A DNA stretch of 64,000 nucleotides from Photobacterium swingsii (GCF_024346715.1 NZ_AP024853.1:310001-374000); one strand, 5' to 3'. Positions 21,111 through 29,488 are shown, counted from the stretch's first letter. Notes: generated from the letters alone by a model not told the origin. Numbers and translations: made by a program.

Positions 21111-21147
21111 CCTTAATCTGGTTTCAGGAAAAACAACCAGATTAAGG
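21111..21147 (+). promoter_or_regulatory. Leader hairpin sequestering the opine-dehydrogenase ribosome binding site
   Basis: CCTTAATCTGGTT (21111-21123) and AACCAGATTAAGG (21135-21147) form a perfect 13-bp stem with an 11-nt loop. The 3' arm contains most of AAGGA (21144-21148), which is 8 bp before the ATG at 21157. When folded it would block initiation. It may instead, or also, be a dyad operator for the LysR protein. Confidence 0.7.
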
Positions 21148-21156
21148 ACACAAAAC

Positions 21157-22266
21157 ATGGCTCCTCAAGTCTCTATTATTGGCTCTGGCAATGCTGGACT
21201 TACAGCGGCTTACCACTTTTCTCTTCAAGGCGCGAACGTATGCTTATTTGGTGCAAAAGGCTTTGATCAGCCGTTAGCTGATATTGAAGCTCGCGGCGGT
21301 ATAGAAGCGTTATCTTCATTTAATGATGTTCCCCTCACGTATGCAGGCTTTCAAAAAATAGACAAGGTGACGCGTGAATTAAAAGAGGCAATTGCCTACT
21401 CAGATTTACTTATTTTACCTGTCCCATCGTTCGCTCAAGAGCCGCTGTTTATTGAGATGTTGCCGCATTTACGTGATGGACAAATTATCATGCTAATGCC
21501 GGGCAACTATGGCTCATTGGTACTCAACCGTATCAAGCAAGATCAAGGTTATGCGGATCTTGATATTACCTTTGTGGATGCTATCTCAATTCCTTGGGCA
21601 ACCCGAATTGTCGGCCCTGCTGAACTTGCCATTTTAGGCATGAAAGAGTTTCTACCTGTTGCAGCATTACCCGCAAGTAAAACGCAAGAGGCGATTGCTC
21701 GTTTGCAACCTGTAATGCCATTGCCTTTGACTGCGCTAGATAACGTAATTAGTGCAGGATTGGAAAATATCAACTTTGGCGGCCACCCATTGTTAACCAC
21801 ATTAAATATGGGATTACTAGAAAACTATGATGGCCAGTTTAATTACTACAAAGATTGCTGCTCTATTTCTACAGCAAAAGCTGCTGCCGTTATGGAACAA
21901 GAACGTCAGGCTGTGGGTAAAGCATTAGGTTTAACGCTGACCCCAGAACTTGATGCAATGAATGCGTTATACGCAATGGAGTGTGAAACCGTTTATGAAG
22001 TTAACCGTACATCTGAAACACATGGCAAGTTAAACAGCGCACCAAATTCAGCGGGAAACCGCTATATCACGGAAGATGCCGCTTTCTTATTGGTACCGTG
22101 CTTTGAGTTTGGTCAGCTGGCTGGCGTAGCAACGACCATGGTGACCTCTTGTTTACACATTGATAATGCTTACAACGATACAAACTATTTTGAGCAAGGG
22201 CGTACCTTAAACAAAATGGGGCTTTCGGGCATGTCAGTTCAAGAAATCATGGATTTCGTTGCATAA
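21157..22266 (+). CDS. NAD/NADP octopine/nopaline dehydrogenase-family protein
   Basis: The 369-residue enzyme has an N-terminal Rossmann fold with IIGSGNAGLTAAYHF (about 6-20) and a C-terminal helical opine-dehydrogenase domain. Family features include NFGGHPLLTTLNMGLLEN, with the His of the catalytic region, and a Glu/Asp-rich helix bundle. Members reversibly join an amino acid and a 2-oxo acid by reductive condensation (octopine, nopaline and related opines). The RBS AAGGA is inside a perfect hairpin. A YfcC-type carrier follows after 64 bp, suggesting uptake and breakdown, or making and export, of one compound. Substrates are unknown. Confidence 0.85.
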   Translation: MAPQVSIIGSGNAGLTAAYHFSLQGANVCLFGAKGFDQPLADIEARGGIEALSSFNDVPLTYAGFQKIDKVTRELKEAIAYSDLLILPVPSFAQEPLFIEMLPHLRDGQIIMLMPGNYGSLVLNRIKQDQGYADLDITFVDAISIPWATRIVGPAELAILGMKEFLPVAALPASKTQEAIARLQPVMPLPLTALDNVISAGLENINFGGHPLLTTLNMGLLENYDGQFNYYKDCCSISTAKAAAVMEQERQAVGKALGLTLTPELDAMNALYAMECETVYEVNRTSETHGKLNSAPNSAGNRYITEDAAFLLVPCFEFGQLAGVATTMVTSCLHIDNAYNDTNYFEQGRTLNKMGLSGMSVQEIMDFVA

Positions 22267-22272
22267 AAAGAA

Positions 22273-22313
22273 GGTGGATAACCACCCAACGTGGGGCGGA
22301 TAAATCGCCCCAC
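22273..22313 (+). repeat. Two tandem intercistronic hairpins
   Basis: GGTGG-ATAA-CCACC (22273-22286) and GTGGGGCG-N7-CGCCCCAC (22291-22313) are perfect stems between the dehydrogenase and carrier genes. Neither has a T-run, so mRNA stabilisation or processing is more likely than termination. Confidence 0.6.
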
Positions 22314-22330
22314 ACAATAAGGACATCATA

Positions 22331-23737
22331 ATGAAAAAACTAAAATTTCCTTCTGCCTACACAATTTTAATGATCCTGACGGTTTTGATGGCGGTACTGA
22401 CGTGGTTGATCCCTGCAGGCCAATATCAAATGGAGAAGAATGAAACACTCGGTCGTATGGTGCCACTCGTAGGTTCATACCAAACCGTAGAAGCAAACCC
22501 TCAAGGTGTGGTCGATGTATTAATGGCACCGATTCAAGGTTTTTACGACCCTAGTAACTATGCTGCTCGTGCTGTTGATGTTGCTTTGTTTGTACTGGTA
22601 ATTGGTGGCTTCCTTGCGGTTGTTACCCGTACTGGCGCGATTGATGCGGGTATTGCTGGCACAATGAAACGCCTTAACGGTAAAGAAAAATGGATGATCC
22701 CAATCCTTATGGGGTTATTTGCAATGGGGGGGACTGTGTACGGCATGGCTGAAGAAACAATCCCGTTTTATGCTTTATTGATCCCCGTCATGATTGCGGC
22801 AGGTTACGACAGCATCGTTGGTGTTGCTATCATCATGGTCGGTGCGGGTATTGGTTGTTTGGGATCAACTATCAACCCATTTGCAACTGTGATTGCATCG
22901 AACGCAGCTGAAATTAACTTCATGGAAGGTCTGTGGCTACGCGTTGCTATCTTGGTGATTGGTTGGCTAGCTTGTGTATTCTATGTCATGCGCTATGCGG
23001 AAAAAGTAAAACGCGATCCGTCACAGTCGCTTGTTGCACACCAAAAAGAAGAGAATGAACGTCATTTCTTACACAGTAAAGAGCAAGAAGCGCCAGAACT
23101 GACGGGTACTCGCAAAGCTGTCTTGGCCATTTTTGGGGCAACTTTTGCAGTCATGATGTGGGGGGTGTCGGTTGCTGGCTGGTGGATGGCAGAGCTCTCA
23201 GCATTGTTCATTGGCGCAAGTATTGTGGCTGGCTTAGTCGGTAAACTGTCTGAAACTGAACTGACTAATAGTTTTGTTGATGGTGCGCGTGATTTGCTTG
23301 GTGTGGCGCTTATTATTGCCATCGCGCGTGGTCTGGTTGTAGTGATGGACAACGGGAATATCACGCATACCATTTTGAATTATGCTGAAGGTTTATTAGG
23401 TGGTTTGCACCAAGTAGCGTTTGTGAATGCGATTTATTGGGTAGAAGCGGTACTGTGTTTGGTTGTGCCATCATCATCAGGTTTAGCCGTACTTTCTATG
23501 CCAGTACTGGCACCTTTAGCTGACTTTGCTGGGGTGGGGCGCGAGCTTGTCGTAACGGCATTCCAATCGGCGTCTGGTTTACCTAACTTAGTTACACCAA
23601 CATCGGGCGTTGTCATGGGTGGTTTGGCAATTGGACGTGTCGCTTATTCGTCATGGCTTCGCTTCATTGGCCCGCTGTTGGTGTTTTTGACTGCGATGGT
23701 GATGGTACTACTGAGTATAGGAACAGTTTTAAGCTAG
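22331..23737 (+). CDS. yfcC: YfcC-family (C4-dicarboxylate/ArcD-like) membrane carrier
   Basis: The 468-residue protein has about 11-12 hydrophobic helices and the family opening KFPSAYTILMILTVLMAVLTWLIPAG. GIGCLGSTINPFATVIASNAA and VVPSSSGLAVLSMPVLAPLAD are typical re-entrant or substrate-site regions of the DcuC/ArcD-like YfcC group. YfcC members move amino acids or dicarboxylates, but few have known substrates. AAGGACAT precedes the start. Its operon with an opine-type dehydrogenase and LysR regulator suggests the carrier handles an opine or its amino-acid part. A terminator follows at 23889. Confidence 0.87.
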   Translation: MKKLKFPSAYTILMILTVLMAVLTWLIPAGQYQMEKNETLGRMVPLVGSYQTVEANPQGVVDVLMAPIQGFYDPSNYAARAVDVALFVLVIGGFLAVVTRTGAIDAGIAGTMKRLNGKEKWMIPILMGLFAMGGTVYGMAEETIPFYALLIPVMIAAGYDSIVGVAIIMVGAGIGCLGSTINPFATVIASNAAEINFMEGLWLRVAILVIGWLACVFYVMRYAEKVKRDPSQSLVAHQKEENERHFLHSKEQEAPELTGTRKAVLAIFGATFAVMMWGVSVAGWWMAELSALFIGASIVAGLVGKLSETELTNSFVDGARDLLGVALIIAIARGLVVVMDNGNITHTILNYAEGLLGGLHQVAFVNAIYWVEAVLCLVVPSSSGLAVLSMPVLAPLADFAGVGRELVVTAFQSASGLPNLVTPTSGVVMGGLAIGRVAYSSWLRFIGPLLVFLTAMVMVLLSIGTVLS

Positions 23738-23888
23738 TCGTCTTACTATCAGTATCGTTAGTATTATATGCCAATTAGCCGTTATGAAATGCAATGACTG
23801 ATAACAAATATATGCTTGATAAGTGAATATATATTGCAATGTTTGTTTTGGCATAATGGGAAAACGTTGAAGTCATATTGAAATGAAG

Positions 23889-23920
23889 AAACAGCTATCG
23901 TAACGGTAGCTGTTTTTTTT
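23889..23920 (+). terminator. Rho-independent terminator after yfcC
   Basis: AAACAGCTATCG and CGGTAGCTGTTT pair with one wobble around TAA and are followed by T8. Confidence 0.88.
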
Positions 23921-23950
23921 ATGTGAAAATTAAGGAGTAAGGAGGTGATA

Positions 23951-23971
23951 ATGCGATTTAATCCCGATTGA
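23951..23971 (+). CDS. Possible 6-codon leader peptide (MRFNPD) before dmsA
   Basis: ATG 23951 is preceded by TAAGGAGGTGAT (23938-23949), a 12-nt match to the complement of the 16S rRNA 3' end, at ideal spacing. The frame is only six codons before TGA. It lies 190 bp upstream of dmsA and before its FNR-like site, so it may be an independent small transcript or a translation-coupled leader. It could be chance. Confidence 0.3.
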   Translation: MRFNPD

Positions 23972-24081
23972 TAATAGTTTTCAGGCAGCAATAGCGTGCT
24001 TTTACATGCTTTTTTCTGTAGGCATAAAAACATGATGCTTATCACGTGTGCTTGTAAGCTTATGCACTTCTCATTCATTTG

Positions 24082-24095
24082 TTGACGCTTATCAA
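24082..24095. promoter_or_regulatory. FNR-like operator upstream of dmsA
   Basis: TTGACGCTTATCAA differs from TTGAT-N4-ATCAA at one position. It lies 67-80 bp before the dmsA start, consistent with a class II site for anaerobic activation. Confidence 0.65.
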
Positions 24096-24161
24096 TAACC
24101 ATAAAGAGGTATGTGAACAAAATTGACACCATTATAAATAATAATTTATGAGCGATGTGTC

Positions 24162-26612
24162 ATGACTAATAAATATAAAGAAAATCTCATTCCAAAACTT
24201 ACGCGGAGGGGGTTTATTAAGTCCTCATCTGTCGTTGGAGGTTTAGCCGCGGCCACAAGTGCAATTACTTTGCCCTTCAAATCCAGTAGTGTTCAGGCGA
24301 ATGATAAAACTCCAGCAGAAGAAAAGGTCGTCTGGAGTGCTTGTACAGTAAACTGCGGCAGCCGCTGTCCTTTACGTATGCATGTGGCTGATGGTGAAAT
24401 CAAATGGGTCGATGCTGATAATACTGGCACCGATGATTACGCCAACAAAGATGTGCAAGTACGTGCTTGTTTGCGTGGTCGCTCAATGCGTCGTCGTGTC
24501 TATAATCCTGATCGCCTAAAATACCCAATGAAGCGTGTTGGTAAGCGTGGTGAGGGCAAGTTTAAGCGCATCTCTTGGGATGAAGCCTACAACGAAATTA
24601 CCAATAGCATTAAGAGTATTAAAAAAGAGTATGGTAATGAGGCTTTCTACCTGAACTATGGTACAGGAACGTTAGGTGGGACGGTGACTAAGTCATGGCC
24701 TCCTGGTTCAACCTTGATTGCACGCTTAATGAATCTGACTGGCGGTTATCTGAACCACTACGGTGATTACTCAACAGCACAAATTGCTAAAGGTCTGAGT
24801 TATACCTACGGTGGCTGGGCAAACGGTAACTCTTTTTCGGATACAGAAAACAGCAAACTGATCGTGCAATTTGGTAATAACCCCGCTGAAACACGTATGT
24901 CTGGCGGTGGCTTGATTCACCATTTAATGGAAAGTAAGGCGAAATCTAACGCCAAAATGATCATGATAGACCCTCGCTACAATGACACAGCAGCAGGGCG
25001 AGAAGATCAGTGGATCCCAATCAAACCGGGTACCGATGCAGCATTCATTTCTGCAATGGCGCACGTAATGATTAAAGAAGGTTTAGTTGATCAGCCATTC
25101 TTAGATAAATACTGTGTTGGTTATGATGAAAAAACGTTGCCGACTTCAGCGCCTGCAAACAGTGACTACAAATCTTACATTTTAGGTTTGGGTGAAGACG
25201 GCGTAGAAAAAACACCCGAATGGGCTGCACCTATCACAGGTATTCCTGCCGATATCATTATCAAAACTGCCCGCGAAATTGGCTCAACCAAACCTTGTGC
25301 TATTTATCAAGGCTGGGGTTTACAGCGTACTCAGAATGGTGAAATTGCTTCTCGTGCCATTGCCATGTTGGCCTTGCTAACGGGTAACTTAGGTATTCAT
25401 GGTGGCGGCTCTGGTGCGCGTGAATCGGATTACAATATTCCATTTGTCCGTTTCCCAACCCTGAAAAATCCTATCGAAACGTCGATCTCTATGTTCCTTT
25501 GGACTGATGCCATCGTGCGCGGTCCAGAAATGACGGCAATACGTGATGGTGTTCGCGGTAAAGATAAGCTTGATGTGCCAATCAAATTCATTTGGAACTA
25601 TGCAGGTAACTGTTTGATCAATCAGCATTCAGACATCAACCGTACCCATGACATCCTTCAAGATGAAAAAGCGTGTGAGATGATCGTCGTGATTGATAAC
25701 CACATGACGTCTTCGGCGAAGTATGCAGACATTGTCTTGCCTGATTTAACTACGTCTGAGCAAGCTGACTTTTGTATGGATGGTAAAGCGGCCAACATGC
25801 CATATTTCATCTTTGCTGATAAAGCGATTGAGCCTCAGTTTGAATCACGTGGTATCTACCAAATCTGTGCGGATTTAGCAGAGCGTTTGGGGGTAGGTGA
25901 AGCCTTTACTGAAGGTCGTGATCAAGAAGGTTGGCTACGTCACTTGTATGCAGAAACCTTAAAGTTAGATCCAACATTGCCAGACTTCGAAACCGTGCGT
26001 CAACAAGGCATTGTGAAACGTAGCGATCCTAATGGTCACTATGTGGCTTACCAAGCCTTCCGTGAAGACCCAATTAATAATCCATTGAATACGCCGTCAG
26101 GTAAGGTAGAGATTTACTCGGAAGCCTTGGCAGACATCGCGGCTGAGTGGGAATTGCCTGAAGGTGATGTAATTCACCCATTACCAATTTACGTGAGTAC
26201 TTCTGAGGGTTGGGATTCTCCTAAACGTGCAGAGTTCCCGCTGCAGTTAACGGGCTTCCACTACAAAGCCCGCTGCCACTCGACTTATGGCAATGTCGAT
26301 ATTTTGAAGCAAGCAGCACAGCAAGAAATGTGGATTAATCCATTAGATGCTGAGCAGCGTGGGATTAAAAATGGTGATCGTATTCGTATCTTCAATGATC
26401 GTGGCGAAGTACGTATCAACGCCAAAGTAACGCCTCGTATGATGCCAGGAGTGGTCGCGCTAGGTGAAGGTGCATGGTATGCACCAGACGGCCAAAAGGT
26501 TGACCATAATGGCTCAATCAACGTGTTGACCTCGCAAAAACCAAGCCCATTGGCGAAAGGTAACCCTCAACATACAAACCTAGTTGAAGTTCAACTAGTG
26601 AAAAAGGCGTAA
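24162..26612 (+). CDS. dmsA: DmsA, molybdopterin catalytic subunit of dimethyl sulfoxide reductase
   Basis: The 816-residue periplasmic subunit reduces DMSO and related S/N-oxides at a bis-MGD molybdenum centre. A twin-arginine signal (TRRGFIKS, residues 14-21) is followed by the [4Fe-4S] motif CTVNCGSRCPL with a downstream Cys in ACLRGRSMRRR. The molybdenum-ligand serine is in NHYGDYSTAQI. Identity to E. coli DmsA is visible along the whole length, including WNYAGNCLINQHS and GEGAWY. dmsB follows after 10 bp. An FNR-like site lies upstream, so expression under low oxygen is expected. Other DMSO-reductase-family substrates cannot be excluded. Confidence 0.95.
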   Translation: MTNKYKENLIPKLTRRGFIKSSSVVGGLAAATSAITLPFKSSSVQANDKTPAEEKVVWSACTVNCGSRCPLRMHVADGEIKWVDADNTGTDDYANKDVQVRACLRGRSMRRRVYNPDRLKYPMKRVGKRGEGKFKRISWDEAYNEITNSIKSIKKEYGNEAFYLNYGTGTLGGTVTKSWPPGSTLIARLMNLTGGYLNHYGDYSTAQIAKGLSYTYGGWANGNSFSDTENSKLIVQFGNNPAETRMSGGGLIHHLMESKAKSNAKMIMIDPRYNDTAAGREDQWIPIKPGTDAAFISAMAHVMIKEGLVDQPFLDKYCVGYDEKTLPTSAPANSDYKSYILGLGEDGVEKTPEWAAPITGIPADIIIKTAREIGSTKPCAIYQGWGLQRTQNGEIASRAIAMLALLTGNLGIHGGGSGARESDYNIPFVRFPTLKNPIETSISMFLWTDAIVRGPEMTAIRDGVRGKDKLDVPIKFIWNYAGNCLINQHSDINRTHDILQDEKACEMIVVIDNHMTSSAKYADIVLPDLTTSEQADFCMDGKAANMPYFIFADKAIEPQFESRGIYQICADLAERLGVGEAFTEGRDQEGWLRHLYAETLKLDPTLPDFETVRQQGIVKRSDPNGHYVAYQAFREDPINNPLNTPSGKVEIYSEALADIAAEWELPEGDVIHPLPIYVSTSEGWDSPKRAEFPLQLTGFHYKARCHSTYGNVDILKQAAQQEMWINPLDAEQRGIKNGDRIRIFNDRGEVRINAKVTPRMMPGVVALGEGAWYAPDGQKVDHNGSINVLTSQKPSPLAKGNPQHTNLVEVQLVKKA

Positions 26613-26622
26613 GGACTGAATC

Positions 26623-27240
26623 ATGAAACAATATGGTTTTTATATTGACTCGAGTAAATGTACAGGTTGTAAAACTTGCCAGCTTTCTTGTAAAGATGTG
26701 AAAGACTTGGGTGTCGACAGAAGCTTTCGCCGTGTATATGAATATGCTGGCGGTAACTGGGTAGAAGAAAACGGCACATACCGCCAAGATGTTTTCGCAT
26801 ATTACACCTCTATTGCCTGTAACCACTGTGATGAACCTGCGTGCGCCAAAGTGTGTCCATCAGGTGCGATGCATAAACGCAAAGAAGACGGCTTTGTTAT
26901 TGTTGATGAAGACGTTTGTATTGGCTGTAAGCACTGTGCCAATGCGTGCCCTTATGGCGCACCACAATTTGATGCAGAACAAGGTCACATGACCAAATGT
27001 GATGGCTGTTATGAACGCGTAGCGGAAGGCTTAGAGCCTATTTGCGTTGGTTCATGTCCACTACGTGCGCTTGAATTTGGCCCTATTAGTGAACTGCGTA
27101 AAAAATATGGCACAAATGCTGATGTTGCACCGCTTCCTTCTTCATTAATTACCAAGCCTAATATCGTGATCAAGCCTAATCGTCATGCACGCCCAACAAA
27201 TGACACCACTGGTCACCTAGCGAATCCGAAGGAGGTTTAA
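26623..27240 (+). CDS. dmsB: DmsB, iron-sulfur electron-transfer subunit
   Basis: The 205-residue ferredoxin-like subunit has four cysteine groups for [4Fe-4S] clusters: CTGCKTCQLSC, CNHCDEPACAKVC, CIGCKHCANAC with the following CP, and CDGCYERV with C..SC further on. It carries electrons from DmsC haem/quinol to DmsA. The C-terminus (FTKPNIVIKPN-like, TGHLANPKEV) is as in E. coli DmsB. It sits 10 bp after dmsA and 1 bp before dmsC. Confidence 0.95.
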   Translation: MKQYGFYIDSSKCTGCKTCQLSCKDVKDLGVDRSFRRVYEYAGGNWVEENGTYRQDVFAYYTSIACNHCDEPACAKVCPSGAMHKRKEDGFVIVDEDVCIGCKHCANACPYGAPQFDAEQGHMTKCDGCYERVAEGLEPICVGSCPLRALEFGPISELRKKYGTNADVAPLPSSLITKPNIVIKPNRHARPTNDTTGHLANPKEV

Positions 27241-27241
27241 G

Positions 27242-28084
27242 ATGAGTTATCATGAATTGTCTTTAGTGCTATTTACAGTGCTGGCACAGACTGCAGTTGG
27301 CGCGTATTTAATTATGACGCTTGCAAATTTGATGACAAATTCACGTGTTGATGTGAAAAGCAAAATCACGAGAAATATGTTTTTTGTGTGGGTTGTAATG
27401 GGGTTGGGTTTTGTTGCTTCATCAACCCACCTTGGTAGCGCAATGCGCGCAATGAATGCATTAAATCAAGTGGGTAGCAGCTGGCTATCTAACGAGATCC
27501 TGACGGGAGCCATGTTCTTTGCTTTTGGTGGTCTTTATTGGTTGTTAGAAATGCTGAATAAAGGCACTGAAAGTGTACGTAAAGGCTTGAAAATAGCAGG
27601 TATGGTGGCTGGTGTTGCCTTCATGTATTCAATGATGAATGTGTACTTAATTGAAACGGTTCCAACATGGGATACGCCTTACACCAGTTGGTCTTTCCTA
27701 CTGACGATGGCTGTTGTGGGGGCCATTTTTGCGTCAATCTTGATGCATAATGCGCAGTTTGAAGATGCGAAATATACACGTGGCCTTCAAGGTCTGGTGG
27801 TTTCCTCAATTATTGCGAATATTGTCGTGACGTTGTCACAAATGGTGGCGTTAGGTGAGATTCAATCTTCTGTCGTGTCGGCAAAAGACCTAGTACCGAA
27901 CATGGCAATGTTGCAAGGTAGCCGAATTGTACTGCTTATTGTTGGTGCTGCGATTGCGCTGACTGGTATCAATCGTATCAAGGGCAGTGTTGCCTTGCCT
28001 GTTGTGGGGTTAGCACTTGTGCTAGTGGCTGAATTACTGGGGCGTAATATTTTCTTTAATCTTCACATGACAGTTGGGCTGTAA
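27242..28084 (+). CDS. dmsC: DmsC, membrane anchor and menaquinol oxidase subunit
   Basis: The 280-residue integral membrane protein has about eight helices; it anchors DmsAB at the periplasmic face and takes electrons from menaquinol. HELSLVLFTVLAQTAVGAYL at the N-terminus and SSTHLGSAMRAMNALNQVGSSWLS are family regions; a conserved His in STHLG-type context is present. AAGGAGG precedes the ATG. The gene ends 38 bp before a hairpin terminator that separates dmsABC from the chaperone gene. Confidence 0.92.
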   Translation: MSYHELSLVLFTVLAQTAVGAYLIMTLANLMTNSRVDVKSKITRNMFFVWVVMGLGFVASSTHLGSAMRAMNALNQVGSSWLSNEILTGAMFFAFGGLYWLLEMLNKGTESVRKGLKIAGMVAGVAFMYSMMNVYLIETVPTWDTPYTSWSFLLTMAVVGAIFASILMHNAQFEDAKYTRGLQGLVVSSIIANIVVTLSQMVALGEIQSSVVSAKDLVPNMAMLQGSRIVLLIVGAAIALTGINRIKGSVALPVVGLALVLVAELLGRNIFFNLHMTVGL

Positions 28085-28121
28085 CTGTCACGCTACGTGT
28101 AAAGTATTAACCATTGAGTGC

Positions 28122-28148
28122 TGAGGGGGGGCTTTCCCCCTCATTTTT
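28122..28148 (+). terminator. Rho-independent terminator between dmsC and dmsD
   Basis: TGAGGGGG pairs with CCCCCTCA around a 6-nt loop and is followed by TTTTT. It probably lowers expression of the downstream chaperone and napF-like genes relative to dmsABC. Confidence 0.85.
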
Positions 28149-28170
28149 AAGTGAACTACCGAGTTACCTT

Positions 28171-28791
28171 ATGCAGAACGTAAATGACACATCAACTGAA
28201 CTAAGCCTTGCCGATGTGAATGCAATGAGCAAAATTTTTGGTTCATTATTTTATTTTCCACTAACTCACGAAAACAATCAGGCCATTATTACGCTGCTCA
28301 AAGGCTGTGATGATTTAGAGCATAATGGCTTTGCCGATTTTGTTCATGCAGTCGAGTCTGACACAAATGATGCACTTAACGATGATTTTTTCTTGTTGTT
28401 TGAAGGCGGAGAAACCATGGTTGCGCCCCCGTGGGGATCGGTTTATCTAGATAAAGAACAGGTTGTATTTGGTGATTCAACAGTACGCTTACGTCAGTTT
28501 TTAAGAGCAAACAATATTGAATTAGACACAGGAATGCGTGAACCTGAAGATCAATTTGGCTTAATGTTGTTTGCTGTGAGCCAGCTGATTGAACAGTCCC
28601 AAGAGCCACTGATTGTAGAGCGCTTATTGACCGATCACTTGTTACCTTGGTGTTTACGCTATCTTGAATTGGTTGAAAAGCATGCTGCAACCAACACTTA
28701 TCAGCATTTAGCTGCTTTAGTGAAAGACTGGTGCTTGTCGATACAGGATGCATGGCAATTGAAGCCGCTATCATTAAAGGTTTATCGCTAA
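28171..28791 (+). CDS. dmsD: DmsD/TorD-family chaperone for DmsA
   Basis: The 206-residue helical protein of the TorD/DmsD group recognises the twin-arginine leader of the molybdoenzyme and guards cofactor insertion before export. It shows the family core, with a Phe/Leu-rich first helix (MSKIFGSLFYFPL), DDFFLLFEGGETMVAPPWGSVY and HLLPWCLRYLELVE. ATG 28171 is preferred; the frame extends upstream across the terminator at 28122, which argues against a longer protein. It is 1 bp before the napF-like gene. Confidence 0.85.
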   Translation: MQNVNDTSTELSLADVNAMSKIFGSLFYFPLTHENNQAIITLLKGCDDLEHNGFADFVHAVESDTNDALNDDFFLLFEGGETMVAPPWGSVYLDKEQVVFGDSTVRLRQFLRANNIELDTGMREPEDQFGLMLFAVSQLIEQSQEPLIVERLLTDHLLPWCLRYLELVEKHAATNTYQHLAALVKDWCLSIQDAWQLKPLSLKVYR

Positions 28792-28792
28792 G

Positions 28793-29425
28793 ATGGCAGA
28801 AAAGGACGAGCGTTATTACAAAGCCTATATGGAACATAAAACCATTAGTCGGCGTGGTTTGTTTCGTGCTTTCACATCGGGTACCAAGAAGGCATCGGCT
28901 GACTCGTCATCGGTAAAAGCATCAGCAGATCAAAATGTGGTCACCAAACAGCTAGATGCACGTCAAGTTATCAGAGTGGTAGCACGTCCACCGGGCGCCA
29001 TTGAAGAAGTGCTTTTTCAGAAAATATGCACGGGTTGTACAGAGTGCGAATTGGCCTGCCCAGAAACGATCATTCATGTTGAAAGTGGTTTAGCACAATT
29101 AGATATTGATTACGGTTATTGCAGCATGTGTGGTGAATGCCAAAAAGCTTGCCCGACAGGGGCGTTACACGCTAAGAAGCTACAGGATAAGCAAAACGAC
29201 ACCGAACTTAGGCCGAGTTTCAGTACCAACTGTCAGAACCGTTTATTTGGTGAGTGTGAACTGTGTGCCGAGCAATGTCCTCATCAAGCGATTTCTATCG
29301 CCGATTTTTGCTTGCCTGAATTGGATCAAGCGAAATGTGATGGTTGCGTAAGGTGTAAGCAAGCTTGCCCATTCTCTGTGATAACAATGAATTTACTACC
29401 GTTTCCAGCCATGTTTGATTGGTAA
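28793..29425 (+). CDS. napF: NapF-like ferredoxin-type protein
   Basis: The 210-residue protein has an N-terminal SRRGLFRAF segment, as in NapF, and four cysteine clusters: CTGCTECELAC, CSMCGECQKAC, CELCAEQC and CDGCVRCKQAC. NapF is a cytoplasmic ferredoxin thought to help mature or supply electrons to molybdoenzymes. Here the partner is more likely DmsA, since no nap genes are present in the window. It has a longer N-terminal linker (about 25-65, Ser/Ala/Lys-rich) than E. coli NapF. The operon ends at a hairpin at 29447. Confidence 0.85.
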   Translation: MAEKDERYYKAYMEHKTISRRGLFRAFTSGTKKASADSSSVKASADQNVVTKQLDARQVIRVVARPPGAIEEVLFQKICTGCTECELACPETIIHVESGLAQLDIDYGYCSMCGECQKACPTGALHAKKLQDKQNDTELRPSFSTNCQNRLFGECELCAEQCPHQAISIADFCLPELDQAKCDGCVRCKQACPFSVITMNLLPFPAMFDW

Positions 29426-29446
29426 TAGTGGGTTTCATTGTAGAGA

Positions 29447-29488
29447 TGTAAAGCGCGACGCATTATTCATGTGTCGCGCTTACATTTT
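29447..29488. terminator. Terminator between napF and ktrB (convergent)
   Basis: TGTAAAGCGCGAC and GTCGCGCTTACA pair with a single bulge around a ~17-nt loop region and are followed by TTTT on the plus strand. Confidence 0.75.

Larger units (their letters stand above)
23738..24161. other. Intergenic region between yfcC and dmsA
   Basis: It holds the yfcC terminator, a very strong Shine-Dalgarno with a 6-codon frame, and an FNR-like site, each listed separately. The rest is AT-rich and shows nothing else I can name. Confidence 0.6.

Noticed and set aside
23938..23949. Fragment of a 16S rRNA gene end (complement of the anti-Shine-Dalgarno)
   Set aside because: The match is 12 nt in the mRNA sense and nothing around it resembles rRNA; a Shine-Dalgarno explains it better.
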